From Setaria digitata (lineage: Eukaryota; Nematoda; Chromadorea; Rhabditida; Setariidae), in assembly GCA_003640385.1 (NCBI GenBank), contig RCAB01000117.1, positions 86,771-150,770 of the forward strand: a stretch of 64,000 nucleotides of DNA, in the 5' to 3' direction. This document shows positions 14,747 to 26,096 of the stretch, one piece after another. Numbering within the stretch: the stretch's first letter is position 1; each line of letters begins with the position of its first letter. The notes beneath the pieces were generated by a model, which worked only from the letters and a program-made list of their open reading frames with translations, was not told the DNA's origin and made no database searches. The position numbers were made by a program, and so were the translations under genes.

Positions 14747-16436
14747 ATGGTGAGTGGTTACTGTTTTGTTTTTGCTTCTTCATTTATTAGTTTGCTTGTC
14801 AATACTGCTTCAACTTATTCAGACTATTCGGATTAATGATTATTCATGTCGCGTAACTTTAATGTGCTTGTATTTTCTGCTGGTAACGTATTATTGACAG
14901 CTGTCGAATATCTTTTCATTTAGGTGCATAAATTCTTTTAAGTGGAGTAGTTTTTCTGGTTTTATTATGTGATTGCATTACAGACGATCAGCAAAAACAA
15001 TAAAATGATGTCTCATTTGAACCGTAAAATGAAGGTGGTGCTGTTAGATTCGAGGACTTTCGTTGGCTACTTCAAGGGTATTCTGCTTCTTTCGTTTAAT
15101 GTAAAGTTTGAAGATTTTAAGAAAATTATAATGCTGGTAGTCATGTTTTTCCAGTCCATTTCCTGTCCATCCGTACTAGTAATATCATGTCCTTTTTTTA
15201 CTTTTTTACCTTTAGCTTTCGACAAACACATGAATATTCTTCTATGTGACTGTGAAGAATTGCGTCGAATCAAACCAAAACCAGGGAAAAAGATTGCTGA
15301 GGTAATATTATTTGCGAAAAAAAAAAAGGAATATCTATGTTAAATTGGTTTCGACTCTTGTTTCATATACTCTAGCATACACTTTAAAATGATGAAGCCT
15401 CATTTTATTCTTCTCTTTTTTTTTGTGGCATTGTATTGTTTAAACTGTATCATTGCTTTTGGTATCCACAGTAACTATTAAACTAAACAGAGTAGGTATT
15501 ACTGAAGATGAAATTATTGTCAGTTAATTGGTTTATATTCATTATTCGAACATGCTAGTTAATAGTGGCAGTATTTTTCCTTTTATGCTGTCCGGATTTA
15601 ATTTAATTTAAGGAAAATATACTGCTTATAGATCTTCTGTTTCTTTTTGTGTGTAATTTGTAAAATTTTTCGATGTTTACGGTTTTTTTTTTCCAGGGAG
15701 AAGAAAAACGAACACTGGGTTTGGTGTTATTGCGTGGTGAGCATATAGTGTCAATGACTGTTCAATCTAATGAGCAAGATGAAGATTCAAAACAGCAAGG
15801 AAAGGCAGGTAACATCGGTGGGCCTGGTGCGGCAAAACCTGCTGGACGTGGTATGGGGCCACCAATGGTCGGACCTCCTGGACCTGCACCTGGTTAGATT
15901 TGTGGTTTTCTCTGTATCTGTGAATTTGAAATATACGCATAAAAGAGAGAAAAAGAAAAGGATGGGAGCTGACATAGTAATATTTCCACTATTTTTTTAA
16001 AAGAAGGGGAAATTTTTATGCCATAGAAGGAATGAAAAAAGAATATATTGATAAGATTTATATTAATTTTTTTTTCACATGAATCCGTACGCTTTTTCTT
16101 GGGAAAAGTGACATGTTTCTGAAAAGACTAATTTTTTTATTCATAGGACAAGTTTTTGTTGCGTGAAAGGAAAGTCTAGAAGTTCCATTTGAATAATGAA
16201 TGAACTTTATGACTTTTCTTAGAATAATGATATATTTAAAACAAAAATAGATAAAGATAAGTAGACATTTTCAATCATCGCAACATTGTATTAATTTTAA
16301 TTTTCCAGGTTTACAAGGGGCAGTGCGTGGTATTGGTGGTCCTGGTATGGGAATGATGCAACCTCAACCAATGCCGGGTGCACCACCCTTCGTTGTTCCG
16401 CAAGTTTTCCCACCAAGAGGACCAATGTATCATTAA
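14747..16436 (+). CDS. snr-2: Small nuclear ribonucleoprotein-associated protein B (SmB)
   Basis: Sm-ring component of the U1, U2, U4/U6 and U5 snRNPs (and, in nematodes, SL snRNP), acting in nuclear pre-mRNA splicing. Exons: 14747-14749 (the ATG alone), 14984-15077, 15216-15301, 15697-15892 and 16309-16436, about 168 residues. The N-terminus TISKNNKMMSHLNRKMKVVL is a near match to nematode SNR-2. The Sm1 motif covers about residues 14-45 (VVLLDSRTFVGYFKAFDKHM). Sm2 is around LGLVLLRGEHIVSMTV. The tail is rich in Gly, Pro and Met (AAKPAGRGMGPPM, GMGMMQPQPMPGAPP), including RG sites typical of arginine methylation. The one-codon first exon relies on the conserved MTISKNN start, with a perfect GTGAGT donor. 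A canonical AATAAA lies about 100 bases after the stop. It sits 0.5 kb upstream of ola-1 on the same strand. Confidence 0.93.
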
Positions 16437-16934
16437 TTTTGAAAAATATTATTTCTCATGTTGTTTCTCGTTTTTCCGTTCTTTAACATATATGTTTCAT
16501 GCAGTTTGCATTTTTTTTTCAGTTGAAGTTCCCAATAAAAAATTTGTTTTGGATCAATTTCTTGAATATATTTATTGGTCTGAGTCCCAGGTCTTTAGAA
16601 ACAGATTTAATCGATCAATGCAATAACTTAATGCTTATACAGCTAAAAATAGTTTAGTTCTTCTTAGGCGCAGTTTTTTATACTTTGACTTTAGGGAGAA
16701 AATACAGTATTTTTTATATTATTTTGCTTCTCTGTTCCGAAAAAGATTCATGAGAATTTGCCATTGAATTCGGCTGCATTTTCAGTTGCGTTCGAAACTC
16801 GCTGGAGAAAGAGTAATCTACTTAACTGCATTTGAAACTGAGTAATTAGGCAAGATTCCCGAACGTTGCTGATTGTAGCTTCATTAGTGGCATTTTCAGC
16901 TGATCCAAGATATTTATTAGCAATCGAACGAATA
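16437..16934. other. Short snr-2 to ola-1 intergenic region
   Basis: A 498-base gap with the snr-2 poly(A) signal and, at 16890-16899, GCATTTTCAG 35 bases before the ola-1 ATG, which reads as a trans-splice acceptor. The same-strand spacing would be compatible with an operon or with two independent genes. Nothing else is seen. Confidence 0.5.
16534..16539 (+). promoter_or_regulatory. snr-2: Poly(A) signal AATAAA of snr-2
   Basis: A canonical hexamer 98 bases after the snr-2 stop codon, before the ola-1 leader acceptor. The position is typical for a nematode 3' UTR. Confidence 0.6.
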
Positions 16935-19590
16935 ATGGCACCAAAAAAGAAAGATAATACAGAGGACCGTCCCCCTCTGATGGGTCGTGTAGGAACGAAC
17001 TTAAAGGTTGGCGATGATTCTCTGAAAGGAAGTTGTTTACAGAGGATTCTTATGCTTATTGACTTTCGAGTTCATTACTGCCCATGAAGCAACAAAATCA
17101 GCATTTTAATTTCTTCTTGTTGGTTTCGCGACTATTTGTCTCAAGTTTTTTCATTTGAGTTATGGTAAATGTGTATAAATCAGTCCCTTCATACATACTT
17201 TTTGTTGTTAAGCTCTGCCGGATTAGCGATTTTAATGCTGCAGTCTATTTTGTTGCTTTGAAAGTTGTGAATTTCTCGCATGACTGGATCCATTGTCTAG
17301 TTCCCTCTTTTCTCGTTTTATTAATTAGTGAGTTTCGTTTTCTCAGTTATCCACTATATGTACATATAGTGGATAACTGAGAAAATGATATATAAAATGA
17401 TCTATATATATATATATATCATTTTCTCAGTTATTTCTCAGTTTTTTTCAATTCAGATGGGTATTCTTGGAGTACCGAATGTCGGGAAAAGTACATTTTT
17501 CAATGTGCTAACGAAAAGTCAAGCACAAGCAGAAAATTTTCCTTTCTGCACAATTGATCCGAATGAAAGTAAGTTTGAAATAATTAATTTGCTCTTTTCA
17601 TTGTCTTTTTATCATACTGGTAAAAAGTACGCCAAGTTACTTACATCAAGTCAAATTGTAGTTCGTTATCACTATTTTTTAATCGATATTGTTCTTTTAT
17701 CTCGTACAAGCTTGTGATTGCTTTGAAGGGCTGTAAGATTCAGTTATTTCTGGATTTCTGTATCATTAAAGATTCGCCCCTAGCTATAAAATTAACCCTG
17801 CGGAAAGTTCATTGTTGTTTTCGGTCGCGTACCCGTGAATGATAATCGTTTCGATTGGTTAGTAGAACATTTCAAACCAGTGAGTAAGGTCCCGGCATTT
17901 TTGAGTGTTGTGGATATAGCTGGTTTGGTGAGCGGCGCTTCTGAAGGATTAGGTCTTGGGAATGCTTTCCTCTCACATGTTAGTGCTTGCGATGCGCTTT
18001 TTCATCTTTGTCGGTAAGTGATTCCCGGTGCTATTCATTTAATAAAATTAACTAAGCAATACTTAAAATTCAGTTTATCATTATCTGAAATGTGCCAATT
18101 GGCTATTATGAGGTCGTTCAGATCCGAATATTATTAAATTTACATGTGGAGAGCAAATTTAAGAAAAGACAAGGAAAGGTGGCGAGAATCCTTATCTGTG
18201 ATTACACAGATTGTATTATGGATAGGAAATACAGCTGAATTATTATTTTAGTGCGTTTGATGATGAGAACGTGACACATGTGGAAGGTGATGTTAATCCA
18301 GTTCGAGATCTCAGCATAATACAAAGCGAACTTATCAAGAAGGATCTCCAGTATCTGGAAGGGGCTATAGATAAACTGGAGAAAGTTGTCGTAAGAGGTG
18401 GTGATAAAAGCAGAAAGTTGGAATATGAAACACTATTGAAGGTAGCCTTCAAAGTCTGCGGAGAAAACAAGATGTTTAAAAAAGCTAAGGAAGAAAAATG
18501 ATGCGGACGTTTTACTTTTAGGTGAGAAAGCTGTTGGAGGAAGATGGCCAACCTGTTCGTTTGGTGACTTGGAATGAGAAAGAAGTGGAAGTACTAAATC
18601 ATCATCTCTTGTTAACTGCTAAGCCAATTGTTTACTTAATCAACCTCTCAGATACAGATTACATCAGGAAGGTAAGTTTCGAAATACTGAGAGATGTCCG
18701 AATAATTCTAGAAAGCTAATTCTGAGAAAACAAGTATGTTAATTATCCAGGGAAGAGGAAATTGTTTTGCTGGAAAAACAAATTCTTGCAGGTATTTGCG
18801 GAGATAGTTTTTCCCCGCATTGTTTGGTTTTTATTTCAGAATTAATTCTAAGAAAACAAGTATGGTTATGGTCTGAATCTACTTTCATTTTCAGAAAAAT
18901 AAATGGCTGGCGAAAATTAAGACTTGGTTAGATGTGAATGATCCCCATGCAGTTTGCATTCCTTTTAGCGGTACATTGGAGTTAAAGCTTATGGAAATGC
19001 CAGAAGACGAGAGAGTCGCCTTTTTAAAAGCGCAAAACGCAACGAGGCAATTTTTCCAATAGTTTTTTGCATTGAATTTTATAGAATGTCTGATTTGTAC
19101 TCATCCACTTTATCTGTATGCTCTGTTATTGGCAGATCATTTCAGTGCACTGGATAAAATTGTGAAGACTGGCTATAAGGCACTCCAACTTGAATATTTT
19201 TTCACATGCGGTAAGGATGAAGTGAAAGCATGGACAATTCAGGTAGCTTTATTGAAGTTTTGAATCCATAATATGCAAATCAGATATGTGTTTTTGTCAA
19301 CACCTATAATATATTTGAATGAAGTCTTAACTGTACTTAATCATTAATGTCTTTCGAAGAAAGGAACGAAAGCGCCGCAAGCTGCTGGAAAGATTCATAC
19401 AGATTTTGAAAGAGGATTCATTATGGCCGAAGTATGTAAAGTAGAAGATTTGATGGAGCTTGGCAGCGAAAATGCAGTGAAAGCAGCGGGAAAGTATCGT
19501 CAGCAAGGCAGAAATTATGTCGTTGAAGATGGTGATATAGTACTGTTTAAATTTAATGCTGGTGCTGGTCTTACAACTAAGAAAAAATAA
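16935..19590 (+). CDS. ola-1: Obg-like ATPase 1 (OLA1/YchF family P-loop ATPase)
   Basis: Cytosolic ribosome-associated ATPase of the TRAFAC class. Exons: 16935-17006, 17457-17568, 17824-18013, 18252-18441, 18522-18671, 18895-19046, 19146-19242 and 19360-19590, giving 397 residues (human about 396). The P-loop is GVPNVGKST (about residues 28-36). Further motifs are [15 protein letters not shown], the DIAGLV Walker-B-like stretch, [11 protein letters not shown], a [10 protein letters not shown] motif at the place of NKxD (consistent with ATP rather than GTP use), and the C-terminal TGS-like domain ending [32 protein letters not shown]. The intron before exon 3 ends in CG instead of AG, although protein conservation fixes the junction. 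The intron before exon 7 appears to be GC-AG. Intron 1 contains a large palindrome. The start follows MAPKKK of nematode homologs. Confidence 0.95.
17338..17433. repeat. Perfect 48-bp palindrome plus a third arm copy in ola-1 intron 1
   Basis: Positions 17338-17361 and 17362-17385 are exact reverse complements with no spacer, centred on ATGTACAT. Positions 17374-17394 are again matched, in reverse complement, by 17413-17433 across a TA-rich loop of 18 bases. So one motif (TTTTCTCAGTTAT and complement) occurs three times in 96 bases, ending 23 bases before the exon 2 acceptor. Confidence 0.85.
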
Positions 19591-20430
19591 ACTGTTGGGC
19601 GAATATTAGGAATAGCCTAAAGAAAGTTAAAGATGTAAAGCATGCATCCTTCCATCGGTTTCTTCTTTAACTTTAATATCGATATTTTCTTGCTTTTCAG
19701 AATTATCAGAATTATTACGGGACTTGAATATTTAAATGAGAGAAGAAGCAGCATGGGAAACGGGTTTTTATGATTTCTTATTGTTCATTTGTTGCTGCGA
19801 TTGTAATGTTTGTACAGTAAAGGCTCAAAACTCTGGCTATGTGTAAAAATTAAAGAAAATAATCAAAGAAAACATGATAATACCTTTCCCCAATAAAAAT
19901 CACCCCGTTACACTTGGAATCTATAAAGAAGCATTTGTGTATAAGTGGTCTAATGACTTACAACTTCTTGCTGGCTTAATGATACAACATACAATCCTTT
20001 ACGGTGGAGCTCCAACGACTGCAACATTCCGCACCAATTTACGCCAGGTATTGCCGCCGAGACTGGGACTAACATCTTTCCTCCATCAATGCAACAAGTC
20101 ATCCCTGAAGTTGCCAGCACACCACGCCCCCTTCCCAGAGAAACACACCCATTCAACGGGAGGGGCCGCATTAATTCCATGCTCCGCCCATCATCCCATC
20201 AAAGTTGGTTGAATCGATCATTAGAGGCCGACAGAGAGGTGTGCTTTCTTCCTTTCCTTTCCTTACCCATAATTGCGAGTGCGTTGCGTAGGGTTGCGCC
20301 ACCCAAGTGAGAATAGACGTAGGTGTGTAGTGACGTGTAGTGCGCAGGGTCGACAGGTCACAGCACACCCGCCCCCGCCCCGTGTGAGTCCGTGTAGCAG
20401 ACGGCAGCAGCAGGTGGCCCCCGCCCCGCA
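19591..20430. promoter_or_regulatory. Intergenic region with GC-rich leader of the Sp-like gene
   Basis: The first part is the ola-1 3' region; an AATAAA lies near 19890. From about 20040 the base composition shifts to markedly GC-rich with several CpGs up to the ATG at 20431. This fits a promoter and 5' UTR of the Sp-type gene. Several frames are open here on both strands simply because stops are rare in GC-rich sequence; none looks like a protein. Confidence 0.45.
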
Positions 20431-23400
20431 ATGGCTGAGACCACCCCTATCCTGCCCAAGCAGCCATCGTCCAATCCGGCAGCGCCGTCGCCTTCCACGA
20501 CACAACCCCCAGCGACGCAGGACACTCCCATATTGCCGAAACCCATCGCCGGCAACGCCGGCACGAATGGTACCCCAGCCATACCGCAACAGCCACAGCC
20601 TCAGGCCGCACCTATTCAGCACCAGCAGGTAAAGCTTTTTCCATTTGTATCCTGTCTATATATATATATATTTTTATTTGTATCGATTTACATCCTTGCA
20701 ATTAGAACGGATAGTACAGCAAAACTTCGGCACACAGTATCTGAACTCCGGTTTATCTATACTTTAACTTATGTAACATAGTTATGTTTGTCGAAGCGAT
20801 AAAAGTTCATGAGAGCTAACGAAATACCCTTAGTAAGAAGGTGACATTCGTCCTTACTGCGCGTCTTTTCAGTAACTAATTTCCAAGTTCTCTTTACTCT
20901 TGTCATTTCGTTTCCTTCCTTTAGCACTAAAGGATTGGAATTTATCGTCACGAAACTATTTCCCTCCACAATATTTTACCACAAAGTTATATGTTATTGT
21001 TTGAAATTCTTGAGATTTTTTGTTTCAGGTTCAGTTTATACCAATTGCCACGCAGAATCAGAGTGGGCAGCAACCTACGCAGGTGCAACTGATACCGGTT
21101 ACAGGACCAGGACAAACGCAGCAATTTTTAGTCATACAGCAGCCCGCAATTGCTAGTAAGTTGTGGTCTATTTCGCAGCGAAGGGAAACGTGCCAGAATT
21201 TTCAGTTTTCTTTATACTTTTAAGAAAAGTTTTTTTTTTAAAGCATTGTAGCAATAGGCTAAACTTGCTCTCGCTCTCACCCTCACTCGAGATTATTGAT
21301 CTGCATAATTTGGGACAGTTCCACAATCTGTTTTCTAAAGCATCAATTAACCAAACCAGAAACCTGTATGTAGGCTCTTCTGAAATTAATTGTTGCAGCT
21401 GTAAAATATACTTGATTAACTGAACTTAATGCAAATGATGAAGCCTCATTTTAATTTCAATATGGTATTCTGATTTCGGTAATATAATCACATATTTCAG
21501 AACTAGTGTAGTATGGAAATAAGCAGCCTAGGTATTTCGCTTCTAATACATATAAATATATTAGAAACGAAATATATATATATTTACATATATTTGGCAA
21601 TATTCGTTTTATCAAAATCTGTATCGGTGTTTCTAGGCCCTTCAATACCAATTCAACCTGCCGGTATCCAGCAAACTAATCAATTCTACATTGTACAACA
21701 ACCTACAGCTGGTCCTAATCAGGCACCACAGCAGGTTTTTTTTTTTTTTATTTTTGGGATTCAAATTCTATTTAGAAAAAAACTCTTGCAGTTCTGAAAT
21801 TTCATGCACTGGGAAATAAAAGTGAGAATTAGAAACTACTACATGTAAGAAAGTAGAGAAAGAACTGTAAGTATTCAGTGAATTTTGTTAGTAAAGACTC
21901 GACAGTTGTTGAATTTTCAAAATATGAAACTCACAGTCATTTAAAATTTTTAGATTGCGTTTATACCGCTCCAGATGCATCCAGCTCCAGAGACGAAACC
22001 AGTATTAGCCAGTTTACATACACAACCTCACCATCTGCAACAACAGACTTTGCAACAAATGAGAAATGTGGAGATACAACAGCCACAGCAAACAAATCCG
22101 AAACAAGAAATTGATGATGGTAATTCTAATGGTGTCAGTACCCAACAAAGGATAAAATTAGGTTTGTATAATGATTTTACTTATTCAAGAATTGATTATT
22201 TGAGTGTAGTCTTTATCATTCATTTCATTTCGTCATTATTTAATAATTTTTGTATCAAAATCACAGTTAAAAATTAAAGAGGAAAAGTAAATAAAAGTGA
22301 TTAAACGATAAATTGATGTTGGTATGAAACGATGAATAAAATAAGATTAGGGTGTTGCTACTCCGGACATCTGTCGTCGCTGATTTCAAGAGAGTTTCTT
22401 TCTATGTTGTAACACTTTACTTTATAGTTCACTTCTCATCTCAATGTTAGTTATTTGGAAATGACTTACTCTTCAGTCCTAAAAATCAACTGTCTTTTTT
22501 TTTCCTTTTTTTTTTTTTTTTTTTTTAAATTAGGAAAAATTTTACTCTTTAAGAGCTTTGTGTTTCAGGAAATTTACATTTCATCCAAGATCCGAATGAC
22601 CCCCAAAAATGGATAATTACCACAGCAGCAGGTGATACAGCTGAAACGCCCAATCAGGGATATCGTTACAATCGTCAAAACGAATTCGATGCTACACCCA
22701 GTGCTTCTACAGTCGGTCAACAACTGGGTTACAAGCAACAGAAAACTCCCAAAAGAACTGCTTGTAACTGTCCAAATTGCCAAAATAGTGCTAATAATAA
22801 GTTGTGAGCCTTTTCTTTTCTTCGAAGTCCTCTTACAAAAGATAAATTGGAAATTCAAACGATTCATTTCAAAAATTCTAATATTTTGTTTTTTTTTTTT
22901 GTCATATTTGAACAGAAAAATTACTAATTATTCTAATCTTTAAGAGTAAAAAGTGGTGAAAAGCAGCGTTTGCACATTTGTCACTTGTGTGAAAAAACTT
23001 ATGGGAAGACGTCACATTTAAGAGCGCATTTGAGAGGACATGCAGGGCAAAAACCATTTGCGTGCGATTGGGCGCACTGTCAGAAAAGGTTCACACGTTC
23101 CGATGAATTGCAGCGGCATCGTAGGACACATACTGGTTTGTTTTCATTTCATTATACTAGGTTTTTTTTTTTTTCCTTTTTTCTTTTTAAGACGAGTTTT
23201 GAGTGAAAGCTTCTGGTCATAAAATATTTAGGTGAAAAACGTTTCGCTTGTGGTCATTGTGGCAAGAAATTTATGCGATCAGACCACTTAACAAAGCATG
23301 AAAGGACACATTCAACAGTACGTGGACATGGCAATTCAGAATTAAGCGCACGGGCACGTGCATCTGTGGATGCAACTGTACGAGCAGTAGCATCAGCGGA

Positions 23401-23464
23401 AGTCAATTCATCACAAACGAATCTGATCAGTACACAGCAGTCGGCTATCATTAATTCAAATTAA
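20431..23464 (+). CDS. sptf-3: Sp1-like C2H2 zinc-finger transcription factor with buttonhead box
   Basis: Nuclear transcription factor expected to bind GC/GT boxes. Exons: 20431-20628, 21029-21155, 21637-21734, 21954-22161, 22569-22800, 22945-23135 and 23232-23464, about 428 residues, all GT-AG. The N-terminal half is Pro/Gln/Thr-rich, like Sp activation domains (repeated [29 protein letters not shown]). A buttonhead box, CNCPNCQ, lies at about residue 280. Three fingers follow: finger 1 (from about 298) with helix KTSHLRA, finger 2 with RSDELQR, finger 3 with RSDHLTK, the same recognition residues as Sp1 (KHA, RER, RHK). Finger 1 has C-X2-C instead of the usual C-X4-C. A roughly 45-residue Ala/Ser-rich tail ends the protein. 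Assignment to sptf-3 rather than another nematode Sp gene rests on the Q-rich domain plus Btd box and is less certain than the family call. Confidence 0.88.
21534..21573. repeat. Short inverted repeat in Sp-like gene intron 2
   Basis: ATTTCGCTTCTAATA (21534-21548) pairs with TATTAGAAACGAAAT (21559-21573) with one mismatch and a 10-base loop. It lies inside an intron, and its function is unknown. Confidence 0.6.
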
Positions 23465-25167
23465 TCGTGATTTGCTGCTTCACTCTGGCTTTTTGTAAAT
23501 TGTTGATCAAAGTCTTTTCGACTAAAGCTGAAAATGAATGAGATACTTTGTATAATATTCAATACAATACCAGAATGACTAAATCCAAATAGAAATTCAA
23601 CGATGTTTTATTCTAACATGAATCTGTGTTTCATCACAACTCGTAGTCGTATGTGGTTGAATTTTCCAAATATTCAGTGGCTTAGCTTTGCCGTTTGTAA
23701 TTTCTTTATCACTGCATTTAAGAAGCGTTGTCTTCTGCTAAAATCTGTGCAGTGTTTGGTGCAGCTCTCTGTAACTGAATTTTAACGGAATATGTATTCT
23801 CATGAGTGGATTCCAAAAAGTCATTTGAAGCTTGCCACAACTGAGGATTTTAGCAGCATTTTTGTTGAGATCGTTTGTCGTATTTTACAGTTTTGTCTTT
23901 TTTCTTTTTTGTTTTGAACCGTCTCTCAAGTGTTTATTTGAACAGTTTTGCACTATGTTATCAGTACAGTTGTAATTACTTGTAGCATCTTTACTCTTTT
24001 ATGAGCTATTGATGCTCAGAAATGCTCATTTTGAATTTAGTTATCTTTTGATTTACTTTTCAGAGATTTCGTGGATCATTCTGAGGGCAGATAAATGTTC
24101 TTGTTATGGTTCTGAGAAATATAAGATCTTTTCGTCCGATTTTTGTACGTCCTAATAGTCCGTGTATCATCTTTACATTTCTTATAATTTGCTATGTTTT
24201 ATGGAAATAAATTATTTCGTATAGCTCTCGTGAACGAACGAAGTTATATTGTTAAGTGATGCCCTTCGCTACCAAGTTCAAGGAAAATTATTGAGGTGAT
24301 TTTGAAGGATTCTTGACTCTGTGTTGTGGTATTAGGAAAACATAGTTTAGATAAAGCCTATCAGTTTGTAGATTTACACTTCAGGCCAACACGTGTCGAA
24401 TGTAATGTGTTATTAGTAATCCTACATTCTACAAGCTTATTTTAGTATTTCGAAATCTATCCGTGAAACGGATCACTTAATTAAGAGTTTCAATTTCGAA
24501 TGTTTTGCATTCAGCGAAAAGCTATTCCTTAGAGATCGGCTTCCTGGAGTAGGTTTTCGAGAAAAGTGTTTGGATTCTAAACACTTTCCAGTTCTTCGAA
24601 TTTAGCAGATCACATCGATGCAATTCATAGTGTACTGTACGACCTATGCAAAATGAATGGAATGAAGGGTCATACTTGTGTGAGTACTTGAGCTGGAACC
24701 TTCATAATGAAACGTAAGGTAGCATTTCTACGTTATATGTTTTCTTACCCACACCTCCTTATACATCTCAGGCCCAAAAAATCTCGCGAATGCACTGATC
24801 ATATCTATAGTAATACAGACTCGATTGTTTTCACTATGCGTGAACAATGTTTAACGGACCGTGTGGAGGAGGGGCTGCTTTGACTAGTAGGAATGTTGTA
24901 TACCATGGCGTGATTGCTTGGTGTGGGGATTTCTTTTCGTTAAGAATGTGTTTTACTGAAATATGGAAGCATATTTAGGTATATGAAGCATATATTTAGG
25001 TTTGTAGTGTAGAAAGAATGAAGAGTGACTGGAGCCCTTTCCATACCAACTACAAATGATGATTTATTCTAAGCATTAGCTGCTGCTGATGCTGCTTGGA
25101 TCTTATGGTAATTTGTTTTACAATTCTGTTTTTTTCGAGTATTCTGGAGGCGCAGTAATAAGGAGCG
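23465..25167. other. 3' UTR of the Sp-like gene and rps-19 upstream region
   Basis: The Sp-like gene's 3' UTR probably reaches the AATAAA at 24206-24211, about 740 bases after the stop. The rest (24.2-25.17 kb) contains no supported gene and should hold the rps-19 promoter. A T-rich tract ending TTTTTTTCGAG and a GGCGCAG lie within 40 bases of the rps-19 ATG; I cannot tell which, if either, is a splice acceptor. Confidence 0.5.
24206..24211 (+). promoter_or_regulatory. Poly(A) signal AATAAA of the Sp-like gene
   Basis: First canonical hexamer in a long T-rich region after the Sp-like gene's stop codon. Confidence 0.45.
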
Positions 25168-26096
25168 ATGGTTAGGCCGACTAGTGTTAAAGATGTTGAC
25201 CAGCACGAAATGGTGCAACACATTGCCCATTTTCTGAAAAAAAGTGGAAAAGTCAAGATTCCTGATTGGTCAGATCTCGTGAAAATGGGAAGTTATAAAG
25301 AACTTGCGCCCATTGATGTCGACTGGTACTACACCAGAACTGCCAGCATTGCACGGCGCCTCTATATTCGCTCCCCAACAGGTATTCAATTTCTTCTTTC
25401 ATTCCACATTTTCTTATAGTTCTTAGTAAAAGTACAGAAATGTTAATTTTGTAGTCTTACTGCTACATGAAGTCTTTACATAAATAAATTGTTAGTTGAC
25501 TGAGCCGATGTAATGTGCTTCTTCTACGCTGAGCAAACTTCTGCATCCTTGGATAACTTACTGCCAAAAAAGTATGAAAATGTATCTTTTTGTTTTTCTT
25601 TAGTAAGAGTTAATCTGCAGGAGTTGGTGCATTACGTCGAGTTTATGGAGGAAGTAAACGACGGGGAGTTACACCGAATCATTTTGCAAAAGCATCTGGT
25701 TCTGTTATTCGAAAGGCACTGCAAACGTTAGAAGCCATAAAATGGGTTGAGAAACATCCGGACGGCAACGGTCGAATACTTTCCCGACAGGTACTCGTGT
25801 TTGTACTTAAAAGCCAAGCGCTCTGTGTAAATGTGGTTACATCATATGTAGAAAATTGCTTTCCAAAAAAAAATCCTTTGTTTTCGGCATAAACATACAA
25901 ACATATTAAACAATCACTTATGAACGGCGTTTGTTTATGTGGGGCTCGTAATGAACTCATGATGGCTTGTCTTTTGCATAAATATCCTCACCAATTTAAT
26001 AATTTACCGTTTTCCACTTGTTTTAAGGGACGAAAGGATTTGGATCGAATCGCTGCACAGATACGTCAAAATAACACGACAGAACTGGAGCAGTAG
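25168..26096 (+). CDS. rps-19: 40S ribosomal protein S19 (eS19)
   Basis: Component of the small ribosomal subunit head, needed for 18S rRNA maturation. Exons: 25168-25381, 25621-25790 and 26028-26096, giving 150 residues (family about 145). Conserved family stretches are [54 protein letters not shown], the [17 protein letters not shown] core, [20 protein letters not shown] and [10 protein letters not shown]. Splice phases join cleanly at PTG/VGAL and at SRQ/GRKDL. The start [14 protein letters not shown] matches the family N-terminus. The poly(A) signal AATAAA is at 26269-26274, so the 3' UTR is short, as usual for ribosomal protein genes. Confidence 0.97.

Noticed and set aside
20089..20640. 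Long open frames on both strands around the Sp-like first exon
   Set aside because: The region is GC-rich, so stops are rare; only the frame from 20431 continues into the conserved downstream exons.
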